A stretch of DNA of 64,000 bases from an uncultured Pseudomonadota bacterium (GTDB lineage Bacteria; Bdellovibrionota_C; UBA2361; CALMIO01), in the NCBI GenBank assembly GCA_937864035.1, contig CALMIO010000003.1, positions 202,673 to 266,672 of the forward strand, written 5' to 3'. A program made the translations under genes and the position numbers. Each line of letters opens with the position of its first letter. Within the stretch, counting starts at the first letter, position 1. The notes beneath the pieces are model-generated. The model saw nothing but the letters and a program-made list of their open reading frames with translations. It was not told the origin of the DNA and did not search any database. Below, one piece after another: positions 1-8,421 of the stretch.

Positions 1-518
1 CCGCCAGCGACTCCGATAACATCAGCAACGATTATTAGGAGTGGCATAACTATTGTTGCGGCGAGGATTCTTGGGGCTATTAGTTTTGCTGAGGGTGAGG
101 CGCCGAGTGTTCGCATTGCGTCTATTTGTTCGCTAACGACCATGGAGCTGATTTCGGCGGCGATGCCGGCGCCGACTCTGCCGGCGAGCATGATAGCGGA
201 GAGCACCGGACCGAGTTCACGTGTCATTGCCAAGCCGACTATATTGCCGACGTAGTTTTTGGCGCCAAATCTTTGCAAGCCGTAGGCAGTTTGCAGAGCG
301 AGCACCATTCCGGTAAAAATTGCGGTTAAGATAACGATTGGCAAGGAGTTGACGCCTATGATGACTATTTGTTTAGTGACTTCGCGTATTTTGATTCGGC
401 CGTAGAAAATATCTAAAACAGCTTCTTGGGTGAGTTGGTAATAGGAGCCGAGGCTTTCGATTAGGTAGCTGAGAAGGTTACGTAAGGTTTCGGCGTGGGT
501 TGAGATTTGGCTTTTCAC
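1..518 (-). CDS. mlaE: MlaE/YrbE-type ABC transporter permease, 5' part only
   Basis: This is the N-terminal 172 codons of an MlaE-family permease, the inner-membrane subunit of the Mla-type ABC system that moves phospholipids between inner and outer membrane. The reading frame is open to the window edge. Translation shows hydrophobic segments and the family-typical stretch AMTRELGPVLSAIM followed by AGRVGAGIAAEI and SEQIDAMRTLG, which matches the conserved EQ-loop region of the family. I place the start at GTG 518, because this gives a 4-base GTGA overlap with the stop of the upstream lipoprotein gene, a usual sign of translational coupling. The C-terminal third is missing because the window ends. 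The partner ATPase and MCE-domain genes would be expected beyond position 1. Confidence 0.88.
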   Translation of the reverse strand, partial: MKSQISTHAETLRNLLSYLIESLGSYYQLTQEAVLDIFYGRIKIREVTKQIVIIGVNSLPIVILTAIFTGMVLALQTAYGLQRFGAKNYVGNIVGLAMTRELGPVLSAIMLAGRVGAGIAAEISSMVVSEQIDAMRTLGASPSAKLIAPRILAATIVMPLLIIVADVIGVAG

Positions 519-1060
519 GATTGTTTATTGGCGATATGAAGGAGAATTTGGGCAATTTCAAGGTTAAATTCAGAATGTTCCGTAAAAACATTATATTGAT
601 TTTTTGAGATGTTCTTATTTTCCGTATTGGTAGGTTGTGGGTTATGCCAAGCGATTAAATCGTGTCGGCAATTACCTTTGAGAATGCTGAATGCTTTAAG
701 ATTTATTGGCACATCATCGAGAAAGGCGTGAGCTGTCATAATACCAAAGTCATAATCTTGATAATTTTCTTTGGTGTACTGTATGAGTTCTATTTTTTTT
801 AAACCGACGAGAATTTCTCTTAAGTTTAATTTTTTTGAGTGATTATTTGGCAGGCCGCAGGTAGATATCGCGGTAATGTAGCATTCATCTATATTTTGAT
901 TTTGTTGTAGGTTATTGCAGGAGATTTTATATATTCCGTCTTTTGAACTTTTTTCAATAAAGGCTCCTTCGAGATCGTCGCGTTGCCAAGTACGTGGCCC
1001 TTTATAAAAGAGTGAGCAGCCTGTTAGAAATATTAAGATGATGAGCTGTAATGAGCGCAT
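515..1060 (-). CDS. Predicted lipoprotein of unknown function
   Basis: A 181-residue protein beginning with a short hydrophobic signal and the lipobox LTGC (Cys15), followed by Ser, so it should be lipidated and sorted to the outer membrane under the usual +2 rule. The mature part contains several Cys residues (for example CNNLQQ, DECYI, STCGL, GNCRH) that could form disulfides in the periplasm. I recognise no family. It lies directly upstream of the mlaE-like permease and overlaps it by four bases, so it may act with that lipid transport system, but this is inference from position only. Confidence 0.7.
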   Translation of the reverse strand: MRSLQLIILIFLTGCSLFYKGPRTWQRDDLEGAFIEKSSKDGIYKISCNNLQQNQNIDECYITAISTCGLPNNHSKKLNLREILVGLKKIELIQYTKENYQDYDFGIMTAHAFLDDVPINLKAFSILKGNCRHDLIAWHNPQPTNTENKNISKNQYNVFTEHSEFNLEIAQILLHIANKQS

Positions 1061-1138
1061 AGATTGGTATTTTTATAGTTTACTTTAATGAAAGAGGCGA
1101 AATTTTTCTAGAGCTTGTTTTTTTCGGGCGCGCGAGGT

Positions 1139-1573
1139 TTAGCGGATAGGATTTCCGAGGGTAGCGCCTGTATATGGATTTTTTGTGGGTTGAGCATCAA
1201 TTTGGCTGACAGGTCGATCGGCTTCGAGCAGGGCGCGCAGATCTTCGATATCGCGTTCTTGGGAATTGATCAGCATTTGATTTGATTTCATTTTCTGTAA
1301 GTTTTCTGATTGTAATCCAGTTACCTGATTAGAGTGCGTTTCGCGGGCAGCAACGACTCCTAGCGGGGCGCCGATTGCGGCTCCGAGCAAGGCGGAGCGA
1401 ACGATATCTCCGTTTGAGATAATGCTTCCGACGACGCCGCCAATACCGCCGCCGATGACTGCTCCTCCCAAACCTCCGGCGAGTGCGGCGCTGGTTGGTG
1501 AGGCTTCGGGGTCTAGAATGGAGCAGCCTTGGACGAAAGTGCTAATAAATAGAATTGCTATAATTTTTCTCAC
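1139..1573 (-). CDS. Glycine-zipper lipoprotein
   Basis: A 144-residue lipoprotein with signal peptide and lipobox VQGC (Cys17). Residues about 31-75 are a Gly/Ala-rich glycine-zipper segment (GGLGGAVIGGGIGGVVG, then LLGAAIGAPLG), a pattern found in small outer-membrane and OmpA-linked lipoproteins that insert in or pack against membranes. Residues about 80-115 look like a short helical or coiled-coil stretch, and the tail is Pro/Thr rich. It is 78 bases upstream of the 181-residue lipoprotein on the same strand, so the two and mlaE may be one transcript. Function is unknown; a structural or envelope-stress role is the conservative reading. Confidence 0.72.
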   Translation of the reverse strand: MRKIIAILFISTFVQGCSILDPEASPTSAALAGGLGGAVIGGGIGGVVGSIISNGDIVRSALLGAAIGAPLGVVAARETHSNQVTGLQSENLQKMKSNQMLINSQERDIEDLRALLEADRPVSQIDAQPTKNPYTGATLGNPIR

Positions 1574-1711
1574 TTAGGATGATCGGGGTATTTGGGGCGA
1601 TTGCTTCTGTTTTATTTTTTGGTTCATAGCGTACTTAAGAGGTAATATTATAATATGTTTTAATGCGAGTTTCTATTAGTTGCTATTAATTATTCGTTAA
1701 AAGCAGAGCCC

Positions 1712-2740
1712 ATGTTTCAAAATCTAATCAAATTATTAGAGATTGTAATTGCTGAGGGCGCGAAGCTGGGATTATCGCAAAAAATATATGTAGTTGGTGG
1801 AGCCGCTAGAGATTTACTTCGTGGCGAGAGAGACTTAAGTGATATAGATTTTGTGACCACTGCCAGCATAAACAAATTGGTGGAGAGGGTCGTCAGCAAA
1901 ACTAATGGAGTAACAAAATTCTTTCCCAAATTTTTAACCGCTAAAATCGTCGAACCTAGTTTGATTGGGGGTTTTAAAAATATTGATTTTGCCAGCGCGC
2001 GATCTGAAATTTATCCATTGCCGGGGAGTCTGCCAAAGGTTTCTTTGGCTGAAGATATAGCTGAAGATCTTAGGAGACGTGATTTTTCTATAAATGCTAT
2101 CGCCATAGAAATTGAAAGTCTTTATCAAGCTCTTCAATCTGGCAATTTGAAGGCTGACAAGCTAGTTACAATTGATCCGTATTGGGGCATTAATGATCTT
2201 AGAGACAAAATACTTAGAATATTACATCCGAAAAGTTTTATTGATGATCCTACGCGTATTCTGAGGGGATTTAGATATATGGTGCGTTTCAATTTAACTT
2301 TTGAAAAGATTACTGAACGATTATTGTTAGAGGCTATAGAGCTCAATGTTTTTGAAACAATTTCAGAGTTTAGAAAATTTGCCGAAATCAAAAAGATTTT
2401 TAGCGAGCGAGAACTCGCTTCTTTTCCTAGGCTTTTTGATCAATATAAAATCTGGTTTGCTCTTTGCCCGAATAAACCGAAGGTTTTGGGAAAGTTTATT
2501 GAGGCTATGAGGGTTATATTTAGAGATCAACCATTATTAACAGCGGAAGAGCGAGAGCGGCTTTTTTTAGTAGCTACCAAACTTTTTTGGGTTAATACTG
2601 GTGAGTTAAAAGATCAGTTTGATCAGCTTGGATTATCAAAAAGTTATAAAAAAAAGATTGATGATTTAATTAGTAATCCGAATCAGACGGATGCGACTAT
2701 TGTTATGCGAAATTACTTAGAGGAGATATTGGCAATATGA
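1712..2740 (+). CDS. cca: CCA-adding enzyme / poly(A) polymerase family nucleotidyltransferase
   Basis: A class II nucleotidyltransferase that adds or repairs the CCA end of tRNAs, or adds poly(A); the two activities cannot be separated by eye. The N-terminal catalytic head shows GGAARD (residues 29-34) and the metal-binding DID pair (44-46), then RRRDFSINAI (121-130) and DPTRILRGFRY (179-189), the nucleotide-selecting neck motif. The length of 342 residues fits the bacterial family. Two of the three tRNA genes in this window, tRNA-Leu and tRNA-fMet, do not encode CCA, so such an activity is needed, which favours the tRNA role. The stop overlaps the next start by four bases (ATGA), coupling it to the SPOR protein. 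Confidence 0.88.
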   Translation: MFQNLIKLLEIVIAEGAKLGLSQKIYVVGGAARDLLRGERDLSDIDFVTTASINKLVERVVSKTNGVTKFFPKFLTAKIVEPSLIGGFKNIDFASARSEIYPLPGSLPKVSLAEDIAEDLRRRDFSINAIAIEIESLYQALQSGNLKADKLVTIDPYWGINDLRDKILRILHPKSFIDDPTRILRGFRYMVRFNLTFEKITERLLLEAIELNVFETISEFRKFAEIKKIFSERELASFPRLFDQYKIWFALCPNKPKVLGKFIEAMRVIFRDQPLLTAEERERLFLVATKLFWVNTGELKDQFDQLGLSKSYKKKIDDLISNPNQTDATIVMRNYLEEILAI

Positions 2741-3525
2741 GGGAGATCAAAGCGATATGGGAGCTTAGTTTAAATCGTTGGCAAACAATTTCTGTTTTAA
2801 TTTTTATCTGTTTACTATTAACAATCTCTTATTTTTTAGGTTTTATAACTGGGCAATCTATTGGCTTTGATCGAGCGCGGGAAGAATCTCTAGCAAAGTT
2901 ACCTCGCTTGCCGATTATTATGAACGAAAAAGAAATTAAGGATTTTGATTTAGAGGCACAGCAAGCGGTTTTTGAAAAATTAAAACAACCTTTAGCGGCA
3001 AACGTTTTGCCGGAGGATTTGAAAAAAAATCCTGATATTGACATGCCAGAGATTGGGCCAATTGCAACGATAGAAATTGGTTTTGAAAATCTTAAAGAGC
3101 AAACTCCAACAGTGATAGCGCAGAGCGAAATCGTACAAATAATTACCGCTACGGCCACCGCGACGGTTGCTGTTGTGGCGGCAACACCAACATTATTTCA
3201 ATTAGCAACTCCCACACTAACGCCCTCTGTGGAGGAGATCATGATTCCTACTATCACACCTACTCAAGCAGAGAGCTCGGCGAGTAGTGGTTGGTATGTT
3301 CAGGTTGCCGCGCCAAGCAGCAAGGTTGAAGCCGAGAAGATTGCTAGCAAACTTTATCAAGCTGGATTTAAATCGCGTGTAGATAAGGCTAGTTCCGGCG
3401 GAGATCAGTTTTATAGAGTTTTAGTTGGGCCTGAGGATTCCGAAAAGCTTGCCGACGCTCTTTTAAGGCAGTTAGTTAGGGAGCCTTACATTAAAGGAAC
3501 TCCCTTTATTAGAAGGATTAAATAA
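2737..3525 (+). CDS. Membrane-anchored SPOR-domain protein
   Basis: A 262-residue bitopic protein. Residues 17-37 form one transmembrane helix near the N-terminus, followed by a charged stretch and a long Thr/Pro/Ala-rich linker (about 125-180), then a C-terminal SPOR domain of about 75 residues (GWYVQVAAPSSKVEAEK, ending near FYRVLVGP). SPOR domains bind septal peptidoglycan denuded of stem peptides, as in FtsN and DedD, so a role in cell division or septal wall binding is likely. The start overlaps the stop of the CCA enzyme gene by four bases. It is not close enough to FtsN to be named. Confidence 0.82.
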   Translation: MREIKAIWELSLNRWQTISVLIFICLLLTISYFLGFITGQSIGFDRAREESLAKLPRLPIIMNEKEIKDFDLEAQQAVFEKLKQPLAANVLPEDLKKNPDIDMPEIGPIATIEIGFENLKEQTPTVIAQSEIVQIITATATATVAVVAATPTLFQLATPTLTPSVEEIMIPTITPTQAESSASSGWYVQVAAPSSKVEAEKIASKLYQAGFKSRVDKASSGGDQFYRVLVGPEDSEKLADALLRQLVREPYIKGTPFIRRIK

Positions 3526-3644
3526 AATAGGTTTTTATAATGCTAAAAGTGGGATCTATATATTTATATATTTAGAATCCCTTAAAATTCTAAATTTATC
3601 TAAATATTATAGATTCAGCTTCAAATCCTTATAATTAATTAGCA

Positions 3645-5393
3645 ATGAAAGAATCTGAGATTCAGGTTACCCATGTTGGAGAATCTTTAAAATTTACTTT
3701 TGAAGGCGCTAGTGACATCGGAAAGCGACGTGAAGAGAATCAGGATTGTTTTGGCGCCATTCAAATGGATGGACTCAATCTTTATCTGGTGGCTGATGGC
3801 ATGGGAGGGGTTAAAGGAGGGGCACTGGCTTCAAAGAGCGCGATCGACACTATTTTAAATATTCTTTCAGCAACGATACATCCTACGCCAGATGACGTTC
3901 AAGCCGCGGTTCAAGCCGCTAACACTAAAGTTTACGAGCTTGGAACGAGTAACCCTGAAATTGAGGGGCTAGGAACAACCATCGTTGGACTACTTTTTTG
4001 CAAAGATCGAAATTTAATTTTTAACATCGGCGACTCTCGTTGTTACACGATTACTGATAAACAAGAGCTAAAGCAGTTAACCCAAGATCACACTTTAGTT
4101 AACGAACTAATTGCAAGCGGTTCAATTTCGAAAGAGGAGGCAGAAAAACATCCGGGAGCGCACATGTTAACTCGCTGTCTTGGGCCGTCTCGTGAGGTAG
4201 AAATTGAAATGATTGACATGGAGAGGGTTAAGCCGGGAGACATTTTTCTTCTCTGCACGGACGGGTTATACAATATGTTAACCGAATTAGAGATAGTTGA
4301 TTTAATCTCTAGGTTTTCAAAAAAAGAAGCGCTGAAAGCGATGATTGATTTGGCCAACGCGCGGGGCGGTGTCGACAACATTACAGCTCTAATAGTTGAA
4401 GTTGAGCGACGAAACCAAGGTGCAACTTCCAAAAGCAAAAAAATTTCGGAAAACAAGGGGTTTTTTGGTCATTATGCGGAAGCTTTAAGTCCAAATAGAA
4501 CTCGATCTTATTTTTTAAGGTTAATATTATCCAAAAAGTATTTTGGATTGATTTTAATAGCAGCAACTATAGCTATCTTTTTAACTTGGATCTTTATTAA
4601 AGACTTTTCAATTTCAAATATCGAATCTCGCCTAAGTGATTCTGACTATCAACAAATAAAGGCAATCCAAGAACCACCCTCTTTAACGAATGAGGATCGG
4701 TTACAAGAGAGAAAGTTGTTAGAACTCGAAGAGGTAGCTAAAAAAGCTTCTCTGGCAAGGTGGTTGCAGGAAATCGAGGGGCGTTTTGCCATGCTTGATG
4801 AGCCTTTAACAGGCAAATTAGGTGAAATTTTGGCGGAAGAGAGCAGAAAGCGCGAATATTTAACTTTAGAACTTGACAAACTATCCAAACAAAGCGACAC
4901 GATTAGTCGCGAACTTTCAGTTTGGCTTGGTCGCAGTAAGAGAGCGAAAAACACTGAAATTACAAATATGGCCGCAGAATTGGCTATGTTTTCAGATAAT
5001 ATCAAAAAACGAAAAGAGATCTTTGAAACAGCTTCTTGGGAATATCTTAAATTATCAGAGGAGTTAAGGGCGCGTTCAAACGATCCTGTATTAGCGCAAC
5101 AAGTAAAAGTTGCCATAGCGAAACGGGAGGAAGCCTCGAAAGAGTTGACCGATCAAATTCAACGGCTAATTATAAGTTCGATAGAGAAAGCTCGTGAAGT
5201 TTTATTAGAAATTTCAACTCGTCGCGATCAGATTGTAGCAGAAATTGAAATTCTTAAAGATAAGGCTGATTTTGTAAAATTCTTACTGGGAGCCAATAAA
5301 CAGCAGATACAAGAGAAAAAAGAAGAGCTAAAGATCAAAAGAGAAGAGCTACGCAAAGCGCTCGAAACAACCTCACAAGAGGTTCAATCGTAG
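3645..5393 (+). CDS. PP2C-family Ser/Thr protein phosphatase with membrane anchor and coiled-coil tail
   Basis: The N-terminal 255 residues are a complete bacterial Stp/PrpC-type PP2C phosphatase: RREENQD (28-34), ADGMGG (50-55), NIGDSR (127-132), LTQDHT, CTDGL (204-208) and GGVDNIT (241-247) supply the metal-binding aspartates. Residues 299-317 form one transmembrane helix, and the remaining 265 residues are Lys/Glu/Leu-rich coiled coil with Q and R heptad-like runs. The predicted topology therefore puts the phosphatase in the cytoplasm and a long coiled-coil domain in the periplasm, an unusual arrangement for a family that is usually about 250 residues and soluble. No Ser/Thr kinase gene is in the window. 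It is convergent with the LysM gene downstream. Confidence 0.87.
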   Translation: MKESEIQVTHVGESLKFTFEGASDIGKRREENQDCFGAIQMDGLNLYLVADGMGGVKGGALASKSAIDTILNILSATIHPTPDDVQAAVQAANTKVYELGTSNPEIEGLGTTIVGLLFCKDRNLIFNIGDSRCYTITDKQELKQLTQDHTLVNELIASGSISKEEAEKHPGAHMLTRCLGPSREVEIEMIDMERVKPGDIFLLCTDGLYNMLTELEIVDLISRFSKKEALKAMIDLANARGGVDNITALIVEVERRNQGATSKSKKISENKGFFGHYAEALSPNRTRSYFLRLILSKKYFGLILIAATIAIFLTWIFIKDFSISNIESRLSDSDYQQIKAIQEPPSLTNEDRLQERKLLELEEVAKKASLARWLQEIEGRFAMLDEPLTGKLGEILAEESRKREYLTLELDKLSKQSDTISRELSVWLGRSKRAKNTEITNMAAELAMFSDNIKKRKEIFETASWEYLKLSEELRARSNDPVLAQQVKVAIAKREEASKELTDQIQRLIISSIEKAREVLLEISTRRDQIVAEIEILKDKADFVKFLLGANKQQIQEKKEELKIKREELRKALETTSQEVQS

Positions 5394-5439
5394 CTCAAGG
5401 ATTCTCTGCAATTGATCTTGCAATAAAAAAGTTTGAAGG

Positions 5440-6168
5440 TTATTCAAGCTTTTTCATCATCTCTATATATTCTTTATTTAAACGCTCTTCTTCGGAATTA
5501 GAGAGATCTTTTTTTGGCTTACTAACACTTGGCGATGGCAGTGAGCGTGTCGGCTGAACAGCACGTTCTGGAAAATTATTAGGGTGGTTGATATTTTCTG
5601 GAATTAAAAGATTTTTTTCCATTGTTGGTTTATGCAAACCGTCAAAATGCGGCTTATTTTCTGGTAGTATGCCCGGATCGTTTAACCAAACAGGTTCATT
5701 GGAGCCCTCTCCATCAATTACATCCTCAAATGGAGAGGTATAATTATTACCTTGTTTCGTCGCCGCGCCGTAAGCAGAGGCGTTAGCAGAAACGCTAGAA
5801 GTAATGCCGCCGCCAGTAGTGCGCCCGCTCCGCCCGCCGACAGGAATTCTAATGACCGTTCCAACTTTTAATCTCTTTGGATCTAATCCCGGATTAGCAT
5901 CTAAAATTGCCGTCCAACGAGAAGTGCTCCCCAGAGTCTTTTCCGCAATTAAAGCCAAAGTTTCTCCGGGTTTCGTAACTCGATAATTGGCATAGCTTGT
6001 TACTCGCTTAGCCTCAACCACCTGTATTGAACGACCAAATAATTCAGAGCAACCAAAGAGAAAAAAGAGAGCTGAATAAAGAAAGAATTCTTTTGTCTTG
6101 ACGAAAAACACTGGATGACTAAGAGATTTTTTTGCCACTAATTTGCTCGAAAGCTCTATCAATCTCAT
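5440..6168 (-). CDS. LysM-domain lipoprotein
   Basis: A 242-residue protein with one LysM peptidoglycan-binding domain at about residues 62-109 (NYRVTKPGETLALIAEKTLG, WTAILDANPGLDP, VGTVIRIPV). The N-terminus carries a hydrophobic stretch and a lipobox-like FLFGC (Cys40). With the ATG at 6168 the signal would start unusually deep in the protein and the gene would overlap its neighbour by 50 bases. A GTG at 6111 (Val20) would give an ideal 21-residue lipoprotein signal and begin eight bases after the upstream stop, and may be the true start. The C-terminal half is Pro/Ser-rich with a Lys/Glu-rich end. Likely co-transcribed with the HEAT-repeat protein. Confidence 0.8.
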   Translation of the reverse strand: MRLIELSSKLVAKKSLSHPVFFVKTKEFFLYSALFFLFGCSELFGRSIQVVEAKRVTSYANYRVTKPGETLALIAEKTLGSTSRWTAILDANPGLDPKRLKVGTVIRIPVGGRSGRTTGGGITSSVSANASAYGAATKQGNNYTSPFEDVIDGEGSNEPVWLNDPGILPENKPHFDGLHKPTMEKNLLIPENINHPNNFPERAVQPTRSLPSPSVSKPKKDLSNSEEERLNKEYIEMMKKLE

Positions 6169-6868
6169 CTTTTAATGATTTATTATCCGCTCGAGAATAA
6201 GCTTCTTGCAAGTAACCAAGCGCCCTTTTATCTTTCAAACTTCCCAAAGTGCGCGCCGCTTGCTTGCGAACCATCATACTTGATGAATCAAGCAGTAACG
6301 TAACCGCCGGAACAAAGCGGCGATCCCCAAGTTCAGCCACTATCGCAAGAGCTTTCAGTTTAACCCCTTCTGAAGAGCGTTGGAAAGCTAGAACTAAACT
6401 GCGAGATAATTCTATGGCATCTCTAGATTTTAATTCCTCCAATAAATCAAGAAACATTAGATCGGAAACTTCGCCAGCCGCAGCCAACGCTAAAAGTTCT
6501 CCGTTTGCCAATTCGGGCAGAGCGCGACCAGCGCTTAACTTTTTCTGAGCACGCTCCGCCAAACCAACAGAAGTAACGGCATATTTTTCAAAATTAGTCG
6601 TTTGATCTCCAGAAAAAATACCACTTAAAATAGCGATCAATAAAAAAACTACCGGCAAAGAAAGTAATAAAATAAACAAAACGGTGTTGCGAATTTGCAA
6701 AGAAGAGAGTTTCTCACTAGGGATTAATTCATCCGAGGTTTCAAAAACATCCTGCTCAAAAACTAAATGAGCTCCATCTTCGGATGAAATTTCAACTCGA
6801 TCTGGTAGAATACCAACCTGCTTAGGATATAAATCGGCGTATTTACCATCATAATATGTGCGATTCAT
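6119..6868 (-). CDS. Membrane protein with HEAT-like repeats
   Basis: A 249-residue protein with a charged N-terminal region, one strong transmembrane helix (about 61-86, LFILLLSLPVVFLLIAIL) and a C-terminal helical region (about 105-245) with HEAT/PBS-lyase-like repeats, seen best in RFVPAVTLLLDSSSMMVRKQ and AARTLGSLKDKRALGYLQEA. Such repeats are protein-binding scaffolds. It is the first gene of a two-gene minus-strand unit with the LysM lipoprotein, next to the convergent membrane PP2C phosphatase, which suggests an envelope-related assembly, though the link is inferred from position. No enzyme motif is present. Confidence 0.75.
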   Translation of the reverse strand: MNRTYYDGKYADLYPKQVGILPDRVEISSEDGAHLVFEQDVFETSDELIPSEKLSSLQIRNTVLFILLLSLPVVFLLIAILSGIFSGDQTTNFEKYAVTSVGLAERAQKKLSAGRALPELANGELLALAAAGEVSDLMFLDLLEELKSRDAIELSRSLVLAFQRSSEGVKLKALAIVAELGDRRFVPAVTLLLDSSSMMVRKQAARTLGSLKDKRALGYLQEAYSRADNKSLKDEIDRAFEQISGKKIS

Positions 6869-7015
6869 AACGTTGTTATTACAGAAGAGTTTATCAAAAT
6901 TTACCCTACTTTAGATGTCTTTTCTCAATAAATTGATTTTATTATCTTTATCGACAGAAAAGCAGTTTTTTTTGAAATTTAACTATCTAAAAATACTTTG
7001 TTTTTTGAAAAATCT

Positions 7016-7369
7016 ATGGAAACCATAATCGCTATCAAAAGAGTCTCCTACTCTGCGCTAGAGGTTACTTTTATCAATAAACAAAGTTTTATTTTACCCG
7101 CAAAACTTCTACGAACAGTCTGCCCTTGTGCTGAGTGCAGAGAGAAACAGAGCTCTCAAGACGAAACCGCTGAAAGCGAACAAACAAAAAGAAGAACCCT
7201 AAAAATCATCAAGCACACAGATCAAGAGCGCTTAAGAATTGAAAAGATCTGGCAAGTTGGCAATTATGCGATAGGAGTTTTATGGGGTGATGGTCATAAA
7301 ACGGGCATATATAAATTTGAATTCTTAGCCAAATTAGTGGCAGACCTGTCAAGCGAAACGAATAAATAA
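7016..7369 (+). CDS. DUF971 domain protein
   Basis: A 117-residue protein of the DUF971 family, which corresponds to the N-terminal domain of gamma-butyrobetaine hydroxylase and is also found as a stand-alone protein, often near Fe-S cluster genes. The family marks visible here are the strand LEVTFINKQSFILPAKLLR, the Cys-rich CPCAECREK and the C-terminal IGVLWGDGHKTGIYKFEFL. I start it at ATG 7016 (METIIAIK); a TTG at 6998 would add six residues that do not look conserved. It stands alone between divergent and convergent neighbours. The biochemical role is not established. Confidence 0.82.
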   Translation: METIIAIKRVSYSALEVTFINKQSFILPAKLLRTVCPCAECREKQSSQDETAESEQTKRRTLKIIKHTDQERLRIEKIWQVGNYAIGVLWGDGHKTGIYKFEFLAKLVADLSSETNK

Positions 7370-7471
7370 TTTACATAGCCTAGCAATTATGGAAACTAAA
7401 TGTCCCCTTAAAAAGGCAAGACTAACTCAAATGTAAAACGAATTGGTAAAACAATCAAAATCTAAAAATTT

Positions 7472-8065
7472 TTACGCAATTCGTTTTTCTCTGCCAGCTT
7501 CCCACTCTTCGCGCAAAATACCACAGCAGACAATATCTAAAAACTTACCGCGAACTTTTTGGTGTTGGCGTAAATAACCTTCTTTAATCATCCCAAGTTT
7601 TTCCATTACTCGCAGTGAAGATACATTTTCCGCGGCGGCGGTCGCTGTAAATCGGCTAATTTCAGGATAAATATAAAAGCTTAAATCAATTACTTTCTGG
7701 GCCGCTTCCGTAACCAGACCCCTGCCCCATATTGACGGATTAATACTATAACCTAATTCAGCCCGACAATCGTTAAAATCAAATCTCACATCCAACCCAC
7801 CCGCAACTTTATTTTCAAAGACAATCGCAAAAGATGAATTTTTTAAAGGATCTAGAGCTAGTTTGGCGTTAATAAAATCAATAGCGTGCTGTCTCTCGTA
7901 GGGACAAGGAACCGGAAGAAATCGTGACCAATCGGGATTATTGGCGTAAGCTAGTATATCGTCAACATCTTCGAGTTTGTATTGTCTGAGTAGTAAACGT
8001 TTCGTTTGAATAATTTCAGGTAAAGGCTTTAGGTCGCTGGTAGTGTTTTTAAACATATCAAACAT
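7472..8065 (-). CDS. RimJ/RimL-type GNAT N-acetyltransferase
   Basis: A 197-residue acetyltransferase of the GNAT superfamily, closest by eye to the RimJ/RimL branch that acetylates N-termini of ribosomal proteins, though many relatives have small-molecule substrates. The start QTKRLLLRQYKLEDVDDIL is the typical first strand and helix; the acetyl-CoA site lies in LGYSINPSIWGRGLVTEAA and the final conserved part is SSLRVMEKLGMIKEGYLRQ. Full length for the family. Last gene of the minus-strand run after infA; the substrate cannot be predicted. Confidence 0.85.
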   Translation of the reverse strand: MFDMFKNTTSDLKPLPEIIQTKRLLLRQYKLEDVDDILAYANNPDWSRFLPVPCPYERQHAIDFINAKLALDPLKNSSFAIVFENKVAGGLDVRFDFNDCRAELGYSINPSIWGRGLVTEAAQKVIDLSFYIYPEISRFTATAAAENVSSLRVMEKLGMIKEGYLRQHQKVRGKFLDIVCCGILREEWEAGREKRIA

Positions 8066-8121
8066 AACGACCCATTGAGAATGCTTTAGCCTAATCGCTC
8101 AACCTTCGAAATATAAAGCTA

Positions 8122-8382
8122 CTAACTTTTCTGATCGCCATTGTCAGGAGGAATAGTTGGAACAATTTCGCTAACCCGCCGAACTATTCTCCCTCTTTTA
8201 AGATCGTATGGCGAAACTTCGACTATCACTTTGTCCCCCGGCAAAACTCTAATAAAAAAACGCCTCATTTTCCCAGCTAAATAAGCGGTAACTTCATGTC
8301 CGTTATCGCAAACAACTTTAAACTGAGCGTTAGGATAACAATCCTTAATCACTCCTGTCATTTCAATACCATCTTTTCCCAT
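8122..8382 (-). CDS. infA: Translation initiation factor IF-1
   Basis: An 86-residue OB-fold protein with the S1-like IF-1 signature: [40 protein letters not shown] and [12 protein letters not shown]-1 binds the ribosomal A site during initiation with IF-2 and IF-3. It is slightly longer than the 72-residue E. coli protein because of a C-terminal tail. The Ala-Tyr-Leu-Ala-Gly-Lys-Met-Arg core is well conserved. It lies about 40 bases downstream of accA on the same strand rather than in a ribosomal protein operon, which is the usual place in many bacteria. Confidence 0.93.
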   Translation of the reverse strand: MGKDGIEMTGVIKDCYPNAQFKVVCDNGHEVTAYLAGKMRRFFIRVLPGDKVIVEVSPYDLKRGRIVRRVSEIVPTIPPDNGDQKS

Positions 8383-8421
8383 GGAATTTCTCTTAGTAAA
8401 TTTTCATCTTTTTATTTAATA

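Noticed and set aside
126-329. 67-codon plus frame inside the mlaE gene
   Set aside because: Antisense shadow of a well supported permease frame.
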